In this document: one piece after another, positions 25,192-33,698 of the stretch | Position numbering within the stretch: position 1 is the first letter of the stretch | Layout of the letters: every line of letters begins with the position of its first letter | Origin: Streptomyces lacrimifluminis | GTDB taxonomy: Bacteria; Actinomycetota; Actinomycetes; Streptomycetales; Streptomycetaceae | NCBI RefSeq assembly: GCF_014646095.1 | Contig: NZ_BMMU01000008.1 | Coordinates: 186,001-250,000 of the forward strand | Length of the DNA: 64,000 bases | Direction of reading: 5' to 3' | Position numbers and translations under genes: made by a program | Notes under the pieces: model-generated | What the model saw: the letters and a program-made list of their open reading frames with translations, nothing else | Databases searched by the model: none | Told to the model about the DNA's origin: nothing

Positions 25192-25971
25192 ATGGCAGAC
25201 CGCAAGCCCATCGACTCGTGGCTCACCGACATGGACGGTGTGCTGATCCACGAGGGCGTGCCGATCCCCGGCGCCGATGCCTTCATCAAGAAGCTGCGCG
25301 AGTCGGGCAAGCCCTTCCTGGTGCTCACCAACAACTCGATCTACACCCCTCGCGACCTGCACGCCCGTCTGCGCCGCATGGGCCTGGAGGTGCCCGTCGA
25401 CAACATCTGGACCTCGGCGCTCGCCACCGCCAAGTTCCTCGACGACCAGCGCCCCGGCGGAACCGCCTATGTCATCGGCGAGGCCGGACTGACCACCGCC
25501 CTGCACGACATCGGCTACATCCTCACCGACCACGAGCCCGACTACGTGGTCCTCGGCGAGACCCGCACCTACTCCTTCGAGGCCATGACCAAGGCCGTAC
25601 GCCTGATCGAGGGCGGCGCCCGTTTCATCGCCACCAACCCGGACGAGACCGGCCCCTCCGCGGAAGGCCCGCTGCCCGCGACCGGCGCGGTGGCCGCGCT
25701 GATCACCAAGGCGACCGGCCGGAAGCCGTACTTCGCGGGCAAGCCCAACCCCCTGATGATGCGGACCGGGCTGAACGCGATCGGCGCCCACTCCGAGACC
25801 AGCGCGATGATCGGCGACCGCATGGACACCGACGTCCTGGCGGGCATCGAGGCCGGGATGCAGACCTTCCTGGTGCTCACCGGCCTGACCGGCCCCGACC
25901 AGATCGAGAACTTCCCGTACCGCCCGTCCAAGATCGTCAACTCCATCGCGGACCTCGTCGACCGCGTCTGA
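25192..25971 (+). CDS. HAD-IIA (NagD-like) phosphatase
   Basis: A 259-residue protein from ATG 25192 with GGAG upstream. HAD motifs: DMDGVL with Asp13 and Asp15, FLVLTNNSIYTP, a Lys in FAGKPNPLM and MIGDRMDTDVLAGIEAGMQTFLVLTG. The C2-type cap between motifs I and II-III (YVIGEAGLTTALHDIGY, YVVLGETRTYSFEAM) is that of NagD/AraL phosphatases, which dephosphorylate sugar phosphates or nucleotides. The physiological substrate is unknown. Probably monocistronic. Confidence 0.9.
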   Translation: MADRKPIDSWLTDMDGVLIHEGVPIPGADAFIKKLRESGKPFLVLTNNSIYTPRDLHARLRRMGLEVPVDNIWTSALATAKFLDDQRPGGTAYVIGEAGLTTALHDIGYILTDHEPDYVVLGETRTYSFEAMTKAVRLIEGGARFIATNPDETGPSAEGPLPATGAVAALITKATGRKPYFAGKPNPLMMRTGLNAIGAHSETSAMIGDRMDTDVLAGIEAGMQTFLVLTGLTGPDQIENFPYRPSKIVNSIADLVDRV

Positions 25972-26067
25972 GCCGGTCGTCCTTCACGTACGCGCCAAAC
26001 CATCCGCAACCCGTACGGAGCAGTCGTACCCGCTCCGGAGGTGCGGACCGGGGCCCGGAGGAGGAGT

Positions 26068-26083
26068 CTCCAGGTGTCTGGAG
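26068..26083 (+). promoter_or_regulatory. Hairpin covering the ribosome site of the next gene
   Basis: CTCCAG-GTGT-CTGGAG forms a 6-bp stem whose 3' arm overlaps the GGAGG that precedes ATG 26091. It could limit translation of the secreted-protein/sortase pair. Confidence 0.4.
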
Positions 26084-26090
26084 GTTCACG

Positions 26091-26657
26091 ATGGGTTTCA
26101 TTCGTCTCACTTTCTGTGCCGGTGTCGCGGTCGCGGCCGTGCTCATCCCCGTACCTGTGGCGTCCGCCGCGGACGGGGGCATCTCGGTGACCCCGGCGTC
26201 CCCGGCGCCCGGCAGTGACGTACGGCTGGTGGTGCGCGGCTGCACGGGGAAGACGGGGACCGCGAAGTCGGAGGCCTTCGTCGCCGATGTGCTGCTCGCG
26301 GCGCAGGGGCAGGACGGGGCGCTCGTCGGCGGGTCCCGCGTCCGCTCCTCGCTCACGCCGGGCTCGTACGACGTCACGGTCGGCTGCGGCGGGCAGGAGG
26401 GCAAGGTCAAGGGCGTGATCGCCGTGGCCGCCGAGGAGTCGGGGAGGCCGTCCCCCGCCGCGCCCTCCCGTTCGGCCGCCTCGCCCGTCGCCCCCGTGCC
26501 CGCCGGTGGTGGTGGCGCGGCGGCGGAACTGGCCGCCGCCGAGGCCAGGGGCACCGGTCCGGGCACCGGACAGGCGGTGGTCGGCCTCGTCCTCGCGGGT
26601 GTCGCGGCGGTCGTCGTCGCGGTGCGCGGGGTCCGCCGGGGCCGTGGGACGGACTGA
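26091..26657 (+). CDS. Secreted membrane-anchored protein of the sortase F pair
   Basis: A 188-residue protein from ATG 26091. A signal peptide (FIRLTFCAGVAVAAVLIPVPVASA) precedes a beta-rich domain with two Cys (RLVVRGCTGKTG, YDVTVGCGGQEG). A Pro/Ser/Ala linker ends in a membrane helix VVGLVLAGVAAVVVAVRGV and RRGRG. No clear LPxTG is present. It sits five bases before the class F sortase, an arrangement common in Streptomyces, so the two probably work together at the cell surface. Confidence 0.75.
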   Translation: MGFIRLTFCAGVAVAAVLIPVPVASAADGGISVTPASPAPGSDVRLVVRGCTGKTGTAKSEAFVADVLLAAQGQDGALVGGSRVRSSLTPGSYDVTVGCGGQEGKVKGVIAVAAEESGRPSPAAPSRSAASPVAPVPAGGGGAAAELAAAEARGTGPGTGQAVVGLVLAGVAAVVVAVRGVRRGRGTD

Positions 26658-26662
26658 GCGCC

Positions 26663-27334
26663 ATGTCCGACCACGACGGTGAACGATCACCGGGTACCGG
26701 ACGCCTGACCATGGGCGTCGCCTGGGCGCTGCTGCTCCTCGGGCTGTGGCTTTGGGGTCGCGAGATGACCGACGTACGCCACGGCGTGTCCGCGCCGACC
26801 ACCGGCGACATCGCCGCGGTCGGCCGCCCCCCGGACCCCGAACTCCCGCCCGCGCACGAGCCGTTGAGCGGCGCCCTGCCGCAGCGCGTGGACATACCCG
26901 AACTCGGTGTGCAGGCCCCGGTGGTGGCCCGCGGCCTCGACCGGCTCGGCGCGATCGACCCGCCGCCCTTCGACCAGGCGGGCGTTGTGGGCTGGTACGG
27001 GTCCGGCACCCGGCCCGGCGCCGCCGGCACCGCGCTCCTCGTCGGACACGTCGACACCGAGACCCGGCCCGCCGTCTTCTACAAGGTCAGCACTCTCCGG
27101 CCGGGTGCGACGATCAGGGTCACCCGCGCCGACGGCAAGGTCGCCGAGTTCACCGTCGACGACGTCCTAGTCCTGTCCCGCGACCGCTTCGACGCCCAAC
27201 AGGCTTACGGGACACGGCAGTCGGGCCGCGCGGAACTCCGGCTCATCACCTGCGGCGGTACGTTCGACCGGGCCTCCCGCACCTACGCGGCGAACGTGAT
27301 CGTGTCGGCGTACCTGACGGGCGCGGCCGTGTGA
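26663..27334 (+). CDS. Class F sortase
   Basis: A 223-residue protein from ATG 26663. One N-terminal membrane helix (LTMGVAWALLLLGLWLWG) anchors an extracellular sortase domain: RVDIPELGVQAPVV, His129 in ALLVGHVDTETRPAVFY, Cys197 in LRLITCGGTFD and Arg206 in ASRTYAANVIV. The short domain and LITCGG motif place it in class F, whose substrates are poorly known. Cotranscribed with the preceding secreted-protein gene. Confidence 0.9.
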   Translation: MSDHDGERSPGTGRLTMGVAWALLLLGLWLWGREMTDVRHGVSAPTTGDIAAVGRPPDPELPPAHEPLSGALPQRVDIPELGVQAPVVARGLDRLGAIDPPPFDQAGVVGWYGSGTRPGAAGTALLVGHVDTETRPAVFYKVSTLRPGATIRVTRADGKVAEFTVDDVLVLSRDRFDAQQAYGTRQSGRAELRLITCGGTFDRASRTYAANVIVSAYLTGAAV

Positions 27335-27842
27335 CCCCGCCCTTGCGGCGCGTCCCCCACACCGCAGTGGCGCCGGGCCCAACCTGCCCCGGTCGACGAC
27401 CCGCTCCCCCCAGAGCCGTCGACCGGGCAGGTCCTCGACCGCGGGCGCACGAGCTGCGGGAGTAACCCGGCGACCGGCGCGGGAGGTTCCGTACCCGCCC
27501 GTGATTGCGGACGGTGAACTGTTGGCCGAGGGCTGGGACCGTGTGAGACGACTGTAGAACGGATGAGCGCTTAGGCCTAGAGGGAGATTGACGCCAAGCC
27601 CCGATCCAGTGGCTGTGAGTTATTCGTGCAGGTAGTAGATAGTTCTACGACTTGTTTCGGTGCCGCGGCCCGGACCCCGGCGTTCAGGCGTCCCGGCCCT
27701 CGTCTACCCCGCCGAACACGGTGTAACAGGTAACCGACAAGGCACTGGCGACCTCGTGGGGGCCCGGCCACCTATGTCAGGATTGAGGCTTACGACACTG
27801 CATCCAGGGGGGACCAGGACAGTGCATCCGAGGGGGAGTTCG
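27335..27842. other. Long leader region upstream of cslZ
   Basis: No convincing coding frame. The part from about 27560 to 27660 is A/T-richer and includes a small inverted repeat GTAGA-TAGT-TCTAC near 27634-27648. Just before the cslZ ribosome site, two near-repeats of GTGCATCCGAGGGGG type lie at 27799-27815 and 27821-27838. The size and features suggest a regulated promoter or long 5' leader. Confidence 0.45.
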
Positions 27843-28874
27843 ATGTTCGGCAGTAAGGGGGCGACCTGGGGGCGGGCGTCCGTGGCGGTGCTGGGGGCGG
27901 CACTGCTGTTCACCGGTTGTTCCGGGTCCTCCGACAAGGGGGGCGGCGACGAGCCGGACAAGGAGGCGGAAGCCCGGATCACCCAGCAGCCCAAGGGGAC
28001 CAATCCGTTCTGGGTGAACCCCGACGGCACCGCGGCGGAACAGGTCGCCGCGTACGTCAAGGACGACAAGGCCACGGACGCCGAGCAGATCCGGAAGATC
28101 GCCGAGCAGCCGACCGGCGAGTGGATCAGCCCGGAGAACCCGGAGGCGGAGGCTCGCGGCTTCACGGAGGCCGCGCAGAAGGCGGACCGCTCCGCACTCC
28201 TCGTCCTCTACAACATCCCGCACCGCGACTGCGGCCAGTACTCCAGCGGAGGCGCCGCCGACGGCGACAGCTACCGCGCCTGGATCGACGGCGTCGCCAA
28301 GGGCATCGGCGACCGCGCGGCCACGGTGATCCTGGAACCGGACGCGATCCTCCACCTGGTGGACGGCTGCACCCAGGACGAGTTCCACGAGGAGCGGTAC
28401 GACCTGCTGAGCGGCGCGATCGACACGCTGTCGGCGCTGAAGAACACGAAGGTGTACCTGGACGCGGGGAACGCGGGATGGACGAATCCCGACCAGATCT
28501 TCGAGCCGCTCAAGTGGGCGGGCGTCGAGAAGGCGGACGGGTTCTCCGTCAACGTGTCCAACTTCTACTCGACGGCTGATTCCATCAAGTACGGCAAGCA
28601 GTTGTCGGCGAAGGTCGGGGGCAAGCACTTCGTGGTGGACACGTCCCGTAACGGGAACGGGCCCTACACCGGGGGCGAGGCCGATGAGAACTGGTGCAAT
28701 CCTCCCGGGAGGGCGCTGGGGGAGTCTCCGACGGTGAAGACGGCCGATCCGCTGGTTGACGCGTATCTGTGGGTCAAGCGGCCGGGGGAGTCGGACGGGG
28801 AGTGCAAGGGGGGGCCGAAGGCTGGTCAGTGGTGGGCTGACTATGCGTTGAAGTTGGCCAAAGCCAGTGACTAA
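27843..28874 (+). CDS. cslZ: GH6 endoglucanase-like lipoprotein (CslZ)
   Basis: A 343-residue protein from ATG 27843 behind GAGGGGGAG. A lipobox LLFTGC fixes it to the membrane outside. The GH6 core follows: NPFWVNPDGTAAEQVAAY, SALLVLYNIPHRDCGQYSSG (the Asp/Ser/Gly loop), VILEPDAILHL, KVYLDAGNAGW, GFSVNVSNFYSTAD, FVVDTSRNGNGP and a final DAYLWVKRPGESDGEC. GH6 enzymes cut beta-1,4-glucans. It faces glxA-cslA and is the cslZ of this locus, thought to trim the polymer made by CslA. The orientation is convergent with glxA. Confidence 0.9.
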   Translation: MFGSKGATWGRASVAVLGAALLFTGCSGSSDKGGGDEPDKEAEARITQQPKGTNPFWVNPDGTAAEQVAAYVKDDKATDAEQIRKIAEQPTGEWISPENPEAEARGFTEAAQKADRSALLVLYNIPHRDCGQYSSGGAADGDSYRAWIDGVAKGIGDRAATVILEPDAILHLVDGCTQDEFHEERYDLLSGAIDTLSALKNTKVYLDAGNAGWTNPDQIFEPLKWAGVEKADGFSVNVSNFYSTADSIKYGKQLSAKVGGKHFVVDTSRNGNGPYTGGEADENWCNPPGRALGESPTVKTADPLVDAYLWVKRPGESDGECKGGPKAGQWWADYALKLAKASD

Positions 28875-28893
28875 AGGGGTGGGGGGAGTTGTG

Positions 28894-28969
28894 GGTTGTC
28901 GGCTGCGGGTGCGTCGTGGCTGGTCGCGCCCACGCGGCGGAGCCGCAAATATCAGAGCCCCGCGCCCCT
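28894..28969. repeat. Streptomyces extragenic repeat family A, copy 2
   Basis: Has CGTGGCTGGTCGCGCCCACG, GCGGCGGAGCCGCA (a small palindrome) and CCCCGCGCCCCT. It lies between cslZ and glxA and matches the inverted copy at 58746-58798. Confidence 0.75.
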
Positions 28970-28978
28970 AAAGGCGAT

Positions 28979-29010
28979 CGGGGCGCCCTTCCGGCTGAAG
29001 AGGCGCCCCG
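28979..29010. terminator. Bidirectional terminator between cslZ and glxA
   Basis: CGGGGCGCC (28979-28987) pairs with GGCGCCCCG (29002-29010), and an inner CTTC/GAAG pair extends the stem. It suits both convergent genes. Confidence 0.8.
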
Positions 29011-29025
29011 AATGGTGTTCAGCCC

Positions 29026-30963
29026 TCAAGGCACCTTGACCCACTGGGCCTTGCTCGGGGTGCCCTGGTCGTCTGTGACGAAGAGCATGTACCAGCCCGA
29101 CTCCACCAGGTTCCGGTTCTTCGGGACCGTCACCGTGATGCTGTCCTTCGTCTTCTTCAGGTCGAGGGCGATGGAGCGCTGGTCGACGTCCGTGACGTGG
29201 GTCGAGGCGCTCGGGCGGATCAGACGGGCCGATGTGATCGTGGACGTGTGCTGGGACGTGAAGGTGCCCGACGCACCGCGTGCGATCGTCTGCGGGCCGC
29301 CCGACAGCGAGGGCTGCGCGTCGCGGTACAGGTACGGCGGCGTGTAGATCTCGATGCGCTGCTCGAACTTGCCCGGCTTGGTGTTGGCCTTGTCCGCGTA
29401 CAGGGAGTCCGAGCCGAAGAACATGACACGGCCGTCGGGCAGCAGGATCGAGCCGGAGTGGTAGTTCCGGCCCACCAGCGGGTCGGCGACCCGGTTCATC
29501 CTGCCGGTCTTCGCGTCGTACATACGCGCCTGGAGGATGTTGGAGTCGCCGCGCCCCCGGTAGTCCTCCGAACCGCCCGAGATCATCACCGTGTCGTCGG
29601 GCAGGATCGAGTACTGCGGGTAGCGCGTCCCCTTCTCCAGGGACGGGCCGTCGGTGAACTCCGGGTCGTCCGCCAGGAGGTCGATCACGCGGGTCTTCTT
29701 GCTGGAGAGCCTCGACTCACCGACCCCGCCGCCACCGATCACCATGTACTTCTCGTCCTGCGCCGGCGGCAACAGCACCGTGCCGGCGGTCTCCAGCATG
29801 TTGGGGTCGCTCAGACCCTTCAGCTTGGTGAACTTGTTCGTCGCCACGTCCCAGACACCCGGGTCACGGCCGACGTCGTCGGGGCCGTAGCCGGCGTTCG
29901 CGCCCGAGTAGAACATCTCGCCGTTCTGCATCAGGGAGATCGCCGGGTACGTCGGGAACTGCCGCGTATGGGTCGTGTACGTCCACTTCTTGGTCTTCGG
30001 GTCGTACACCTCGTTCTTGCCCGGCACCAGCTGGCCGATCTCGTCCAGACCGGAGAGGCTGAGGATCCTGCCGTCCGACATGGTGGTGAGCGTGGGGTAC
30101 CAGCGGGCCTCGTTCATCGGGTCGACCTTGATGTACTTCTCGGCGACCGGGTCGAACTCGTAGGCGTCCCGGATGCCCTGGAAGTCCTTCTTGTCCAGGG
30201 CGATCTTCTCGGCGATGCCGTACGTGTTGCGGGAGTCGGCGCCCGCCAGGCCCTGCACGCGGTAGTTGTCCTGCGTACCGGTCTCGTACTTGGCGCCCTT
30301 CTTCTGCGCCTCCACATAGATCCGGCCGAGCCCCGGCTCGTTGCGCAGGAAAGCGCCGGTCGCCTTGTCGAAGACCTTCGTCGCGCGCTCGACGACGACC
30401 GGGTCCTTCGACACGAACGTCTTGCCGTTCTCCTTGCCGGTGAACTTGGTGCCCGCGGGCAGGGTGATCGGCTTGTCCGGGTTCTCGTTGTGGACGACCA
30501 TCAGGCCGCCCGCCTTGGTGACGTCACCCTTGAGCTTCTCGTACCGCTTCGTGCCGCCCGCGATCAGCAGATTGCCGTTGGCGAGCTGCGTGTGGCCGGT
30601 GCAGAACAGGTCGGCGGGCGTGGGGATCTTCTTGATCGTGCCCTTGACCGGGTCCCAGACGCGGGTGTCGAACTTCTTCGCGTCGAAGTTGTCCGCGTTG
30701 TTGCCGGAGCCCGCGACGAGCAGCACCTTGCCGGTGTGCAGCAGCGCCGCGTGGATGGTGTTCTGCCGGTACTCCTCCGGGAAGTTCACCACCTCCCACT
30801 TGCCGTTCTCGGCCTTGTACTCCGGTCTGTTGATCTTGTAGTCGTGGTATTTCTCGGTACTGAAGCGGTACACCCACGGCCCGTTCATCCCCGCCAACGC
30901 GAGGACCACCGCCGTGCCTATCGCGAGTCGACGGGCGCGGCGGCGGCCTGCACGGTCTGTCAT
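29026..30963 (-). CDS. glxA: GlxA, radical copper oxidase
   Basis: A 645-residue membrane-anchored protein from ATG 30963. After RRRARR and one helix (LAIGTAVVLALAGM) comes a Kelch-type beta-propeller and a C-terminal Ig-like domain. The cofactor residues can be placed: Cys121 in DLFCTGHTQ and Tyr289 in ARWYPT would form the Cys-Tyr crosslink, next to Trp288. Tyr501-His502 in GRNYHSGS and His589 in SASTHV are the likely copper ligands. GlxA acts with CslA in making a beta-glucan at hyphal tips, and copper loading is needed for morphogenesis. Its ATG overlaps the cslA stop by four bases. Confidence 0.95.
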   Translation of the reverse strand: MTDRAGRRRARRLAIGTAVVLALAGMNGPWVYRFSTEKYHDYKINRPEYKAENGKWEVVNFPEEYRQNTIHAALLHTGKVLLVAGSGNNADNFDAKKFDTRVWDPVKGTIKKIPTPADLFCTGHTQLANGNLLIAGGTKRYEKLKGDVTKAGGLMVVHNENPDKPITLPAGTKFTGKENGKTFVSKDPVVVERATKVFDKATGAFLRNEPGLGRIYVEAQKKGAKYETGTQDNYRVQGLAGADSRNTYGIAEKIALDKKDFQGIRDAYEFDPVAEKYIKVDPMNEARWYPTLTTMSDGRILSLSGLDEIGQLVPGKNEVYDPKTKKWTYTTHTRQFPTYPAISLMQNGEMFYSGANAGYGPDDVGRDPGVWDVATNKFTKLKGLSDPNMLETAGTVLLPPAQDEKYMVIGGGGVGESRLSSKKTRVIDLLADDPEFTDGPSLEKGTRYPQYSILPDDTVMISGGSEDYRGRGDSNILQARMYDAKTGRMNRVADPLVGRNYHSGSILLPDGRVMFFGSDSLYADKANTKPGKFEQRIEIYTPPYLYRDAQPSLSGGPQTIARGASGTFTSQHTSTITSARLIRPSASTHVTDVDQRSIALDLKKTKDSITVTVPKNRNLVESGWYMLFVTDDQGTPSKAQWVKVP

Positions 30964-32993
30964 TCCTTACGTCCCCCAAGTCCACCAAGGGCGATCTGCA
31001 TGGTCTGGTCGTTGCCCTCGCCCCCTACGCTGCCCCCGCCCGTCCCGCCCGATGCGGCCCACTGGGGCTTGTGCTGCGGCGCGTGGGTGGAGTGGGGGGC
31101 GTGTGGGGCGTGCGATGCGTGGGGCGCCTGTGGCGTCGGCTGGGCCGGTACGAACGGCTGCGGCGCGGGCACGGCGTCCTGCGGTTCGGCGGGGCCGGCG
31201 GCGAGCTTCTTCTTGTCCTGGCGCAGCATGAGCCGCCAGACGACCATCGGCGTCGCGGTGATCGCCGTGGCGAACGTCGCCCAGATGACCATCGCGGGGT
31301 GCACGTGCCCGAAGACGAAACCGGCCGCGATCGAGCCGCCGAAGATCAGGATGAAGTACCAGTGGTAGCGGAACGTGCCGAACCAGCGGTCCGGGCTCGC
31401 CGAGTCGCCCTTGGGCGTGACCACGAACTTGCTCTTGCGCCGCAGCGCCGAGTCGATCAGGGCCTTCGCGTAGAGCGGCGCGGACAGCGCCGACATGACC
31501 ATGCCCGCCACACCGCCGGAGCCCTCCGGCTCGTGCGGCGAGACGTTGTGCCGGCGGTTCCAGATGTACAGGCCGATCTGCAGCGCCGAGGCGTTGCCGT
31601 AGAGCATCAGCCACACGGTCGGGTCGATGTTCACGCCCGAGGCGCCCAGGCCCAGGAACAGCGCGCAACTCAGCGCCGCCAGGATCCAGTTGAGGGCGGA
31701 CATCGGGTAGAAGATGATCATCATCGTGTAGTTGAAGAGCTTGCTCGGCGGCAGCGAGTAGAAGCCCTTCCAGTACTGCTTGAGGATCGTCTCGTACGTC
31801 CCCCGTGACCAGCGCATCTGCTGGGTGAAGAAGTCCGTCCAGGCGCTCGGACCCTCACCGACCGCGAGTACGTCCGGCGTGTAGACCGAGCGCCACTTCT
31901 TCCCGGTCGCCGGGTTCTTGTGGCGGTGGATCTCGAAGCCGGTCGCCATGTCCTCGGTGATCGAGTCGTACAGCCCGCCGATCTGCTTCAGCGCACTGAT
32001 GCGTACGGCGTTGCTGGTCCCCACGAACATCGGCGAGCCGTAGGCGTTGCCGGCGCGCTGGATCAGCGCGTGGAAGAGGAACTGCTGGGACTCGGCGGCC
32101 TTGGTGACGAAGTTGTCGTAGTTCCCGTACACCTGCGGGCCGATGACGAAGCCGATGTTCGGGTCCCGGAAGAAGCCGAGCATCCGCTCCAGGTAGTTGG
32201 GCAGCGGTACGTGGTCGGTGTCGACGGAGGCGAAGAAGTCGTAGTCGTCGCCGTGCGCGTCGAGCCAGGCGTTGTAGTTGCCGTGCTTCGTCTTGGCGCG
32301 GTGCGGGCCTGTGGGCTGGTTCCACTTCGCGACGCCCTTGCGGGAGAAGTGGTGCACCCCCAGGCGTGCGCAGACCGCCCTCACGTCGGGGTCGTCGCCC
32401 TCGTCCAGCAGCCAGACATGCATGAGGCCGCGGTGCCGGATCCGCACCGCGGCTTCGAGTGTCTTCGTCACCATCTCCAGCGGCTCCTTGCCGGGCACGA
32501 AGGAGGTGAGGAAGGCCACTCTGGTGCCGGTCTCGGGCACCACCGGGATCGGGTCGCGGGCGACCAGCGTGGCGTGCGCGTTCGACAGGACGTTCAGGCA
32601 ACGGAACAGCTCGATCAGACCGATCGAGACGAGCATCACGATGTCGAGCGTCGGCAGGAAGTCGAAGGCCGGGTAGTCGCGCTCCGTCCAGTGCGCGGGC
32701 TGGAGCAGCCAGACCAGCAGGACGACGGAGAGCAGCGGCGCGGCGCCGAGCATCAGCGCGGCCCGCAGGCGGTGCGGCTCCTGCGAGAGCAGCGATCGGT
32801 ACTTGACCGTGTACGGCTTGGTCGGGTCGGGCTGTGTGAGGGGTCCGGCCAGTCGGCTGTAGTGCTCGTAGTCGTACTTCGGCAGGCTCTTCTTGATCCG
32901 GCGGAATCCACCGGTCCGGTTTGACGGCACCCTGAGCTGGGTCGTCTGTGATGCGTCGAAGTTCTGCCGGGCGCCCGTCGGCGTCGACGTCAT
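30960..32993 (-). CDS. cslA: CslA, cellulose synthase-like GT2 glycosyltransferase
   Basis: A 677-residue membrane protein from ATG 32993. Membrane helices near 78-97 and 118-136 precede the cytosolic GT2 domain: VWLLDEGDDPDVR, the DxD site FASVDTDHVPLPN near 257, the general base in DSITEDMATGFE and the processivity motif QQMRWSRGTYE near 390. More helices follow, then an Ala/Pro/His-rich tail (HASHAPHAPHSTHAPQ). It makes a beta-glucan, cellulose-like, at growing tips. First gene of the cslA-glxA operon; upstream 450 bp hold no gene. Confidence 0.95.
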   Translation of the reverse strand: MTSTPTGARQNFDASQTTQLRVPSNRTGGFRRIKKSLPKYDYEHYSRLAGPLTQPDPTKPYTVKYRSLLSQEPHRLRAALMLGAAPLLSVVLLVWLLQPAHWTERDYPAFDFLPTLDIVMLVSIGLIELFRCLNVLSNAHATLVARDPIPVVPETGTRVAFLTSFVPGKEPLEMVTKTLEAAVRIRHRGLMHVWLLDEGDDPDVRAVCARLGVHHFSRKGVAKWNQPTGPHRAKTKHGNYNAWLDAHGDDYDFFASVDTDHVPLPNYLERMLGFFRDPNIGFVIGPQVYGNYDNFVTKAAESQQFLFHALIQRAGNAYGSPMFVGTSNAVRISALKQIGGLYDSITEDMATGFEIHRHKNPATGKKWRSVYTPDVLAVGEGPSAWTDFFTQQMRWSRGTYETILKQYWKGFYSLPPSKLFNYTMMIIFYPMSALNWILAALSCALFLGLGASGVNIDPTVWLMLYGNASALQIGLYIWNRRHNVSPHEPEGSGGVAGMVMSALSAPLYAKALIDSALRRKSKFVVTPKGDSASPDRWFGTFRYHWYFILIFGGSIAAGFVFGHVHPAMVIWATFATAITATPMVVWRLMLRQDKKKLAAGPAEPQDAVPAPQPFVPAQPTPQAPHASHAPHAPHSTHAPQHKPQWAASGGTGGGSVGGEGNDQTMQIALGGLGGRKE

Positions 32994-33404
32994 GAGTCAT
33001 CCCCCCACACGCATGTCACCGCGTGTTTGTCGGTTCTTGTACGTCCGCTTGGCCCCCCTCGGCCGTCACAGACGCATCACTAATGGACCACTGCCCCCAC
33101 GTCATCCATAATCCACACTCTATAGACATGGAAGAGTGCCCTTCCGGTTGCATGATGCCCCCCTCGGCATCCGTTCATGAACGGGGCCCCATCCCCGCGC
33201 CGGCGCAACCGGTCCGCCCCCAGTGGCTGCGTATCCGCAGCATCCTGCCGCCCAGGGTTCTACGCCGTTCGGCATGATCGCAAGATGCGAAACACGGTGT
33301 TTACCGGTCATACGCGCTCATTGTGACGGCTGTTGAGCCCGATTGGTGCAATTGGGACCGCTTGTGCACGGATGGTTCCGAAGTGTTTACGCGTAGTACG
33401 CGAA
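32994..33404. promoter_or_regulatory. Intergenic region upstream of cslA
   Basis: About 410 bp without a recognisable gene. It must hold the cslA promoter on the minus strand. An inverted repeat CACTCT...AGAGTG surrounds the A/T-rich TATAGACATG near 33116-33138. The segment 33280-33400 is rich in TTTAC/GTAAA-like motifs but no consensus could be assigned. Confidence 0.4.
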
Positions 33405-33432
33405 CAGGCCCCCCGCCTGAGCGGAGGGCCTG
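33405..33432. terminator. Terminator after tRNA-Lys copy 1
   Basis: CAGGCCCCCCGC and GCGGAGGGCCTG pair with one mismatch around a CTGA loop, just downstream of the minus-strand tRNA. Confidence 0.7.
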
Positions 33433-33443
33433 CCGTCTGTCTG

Positions 33444-33517
33444 TGCGCCGCCAGGGACTCGAACCCCGGACCCGCTGATTAAGAGTCAGCTGCTCTAACC
33501 AACTGAGCTAGCGGCGC
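33444..33517 (-). tRNA. tRNA-Lys (anticodon CTT), copy 1
   Basis: 74 nt. Acceptor GCGCCGC pairs with GCGGCGC, D-arm GCTCAGTTGGTTAGAGC, anticodon stem GCTGA/TCAGC with loop CTCTTAA, T-arm CGGGGTTCGAGTCCCTG and discriminator A. CCA is not encoded. Identical in sequence to the copies at 39471 and 51069. Confidence 0.97.
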
Positions 33518-33698
33518 GCGGTGACGTCGACAACTCTACCCGACACCGGTGAGTGGTCCGGACCGCCCGAGGTCCGCGCCGGGCCGAACGCCGGCTGTAC
33601 ATCATTCGGACCGTCAACATGCGACAGCGGGTGACAGTTGAGAAACTGCGAGGGTGCAGAAGCGCGCAAGTCATCGCCTGGGACGTGAGGGGAATCGT

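Noticed and set aside
29197..31368. Plus-strand frame of over 700 codons across glxA/cslA
   Set aside because: Antisense to two genes with identified catalytic residues; no recognisable domain.
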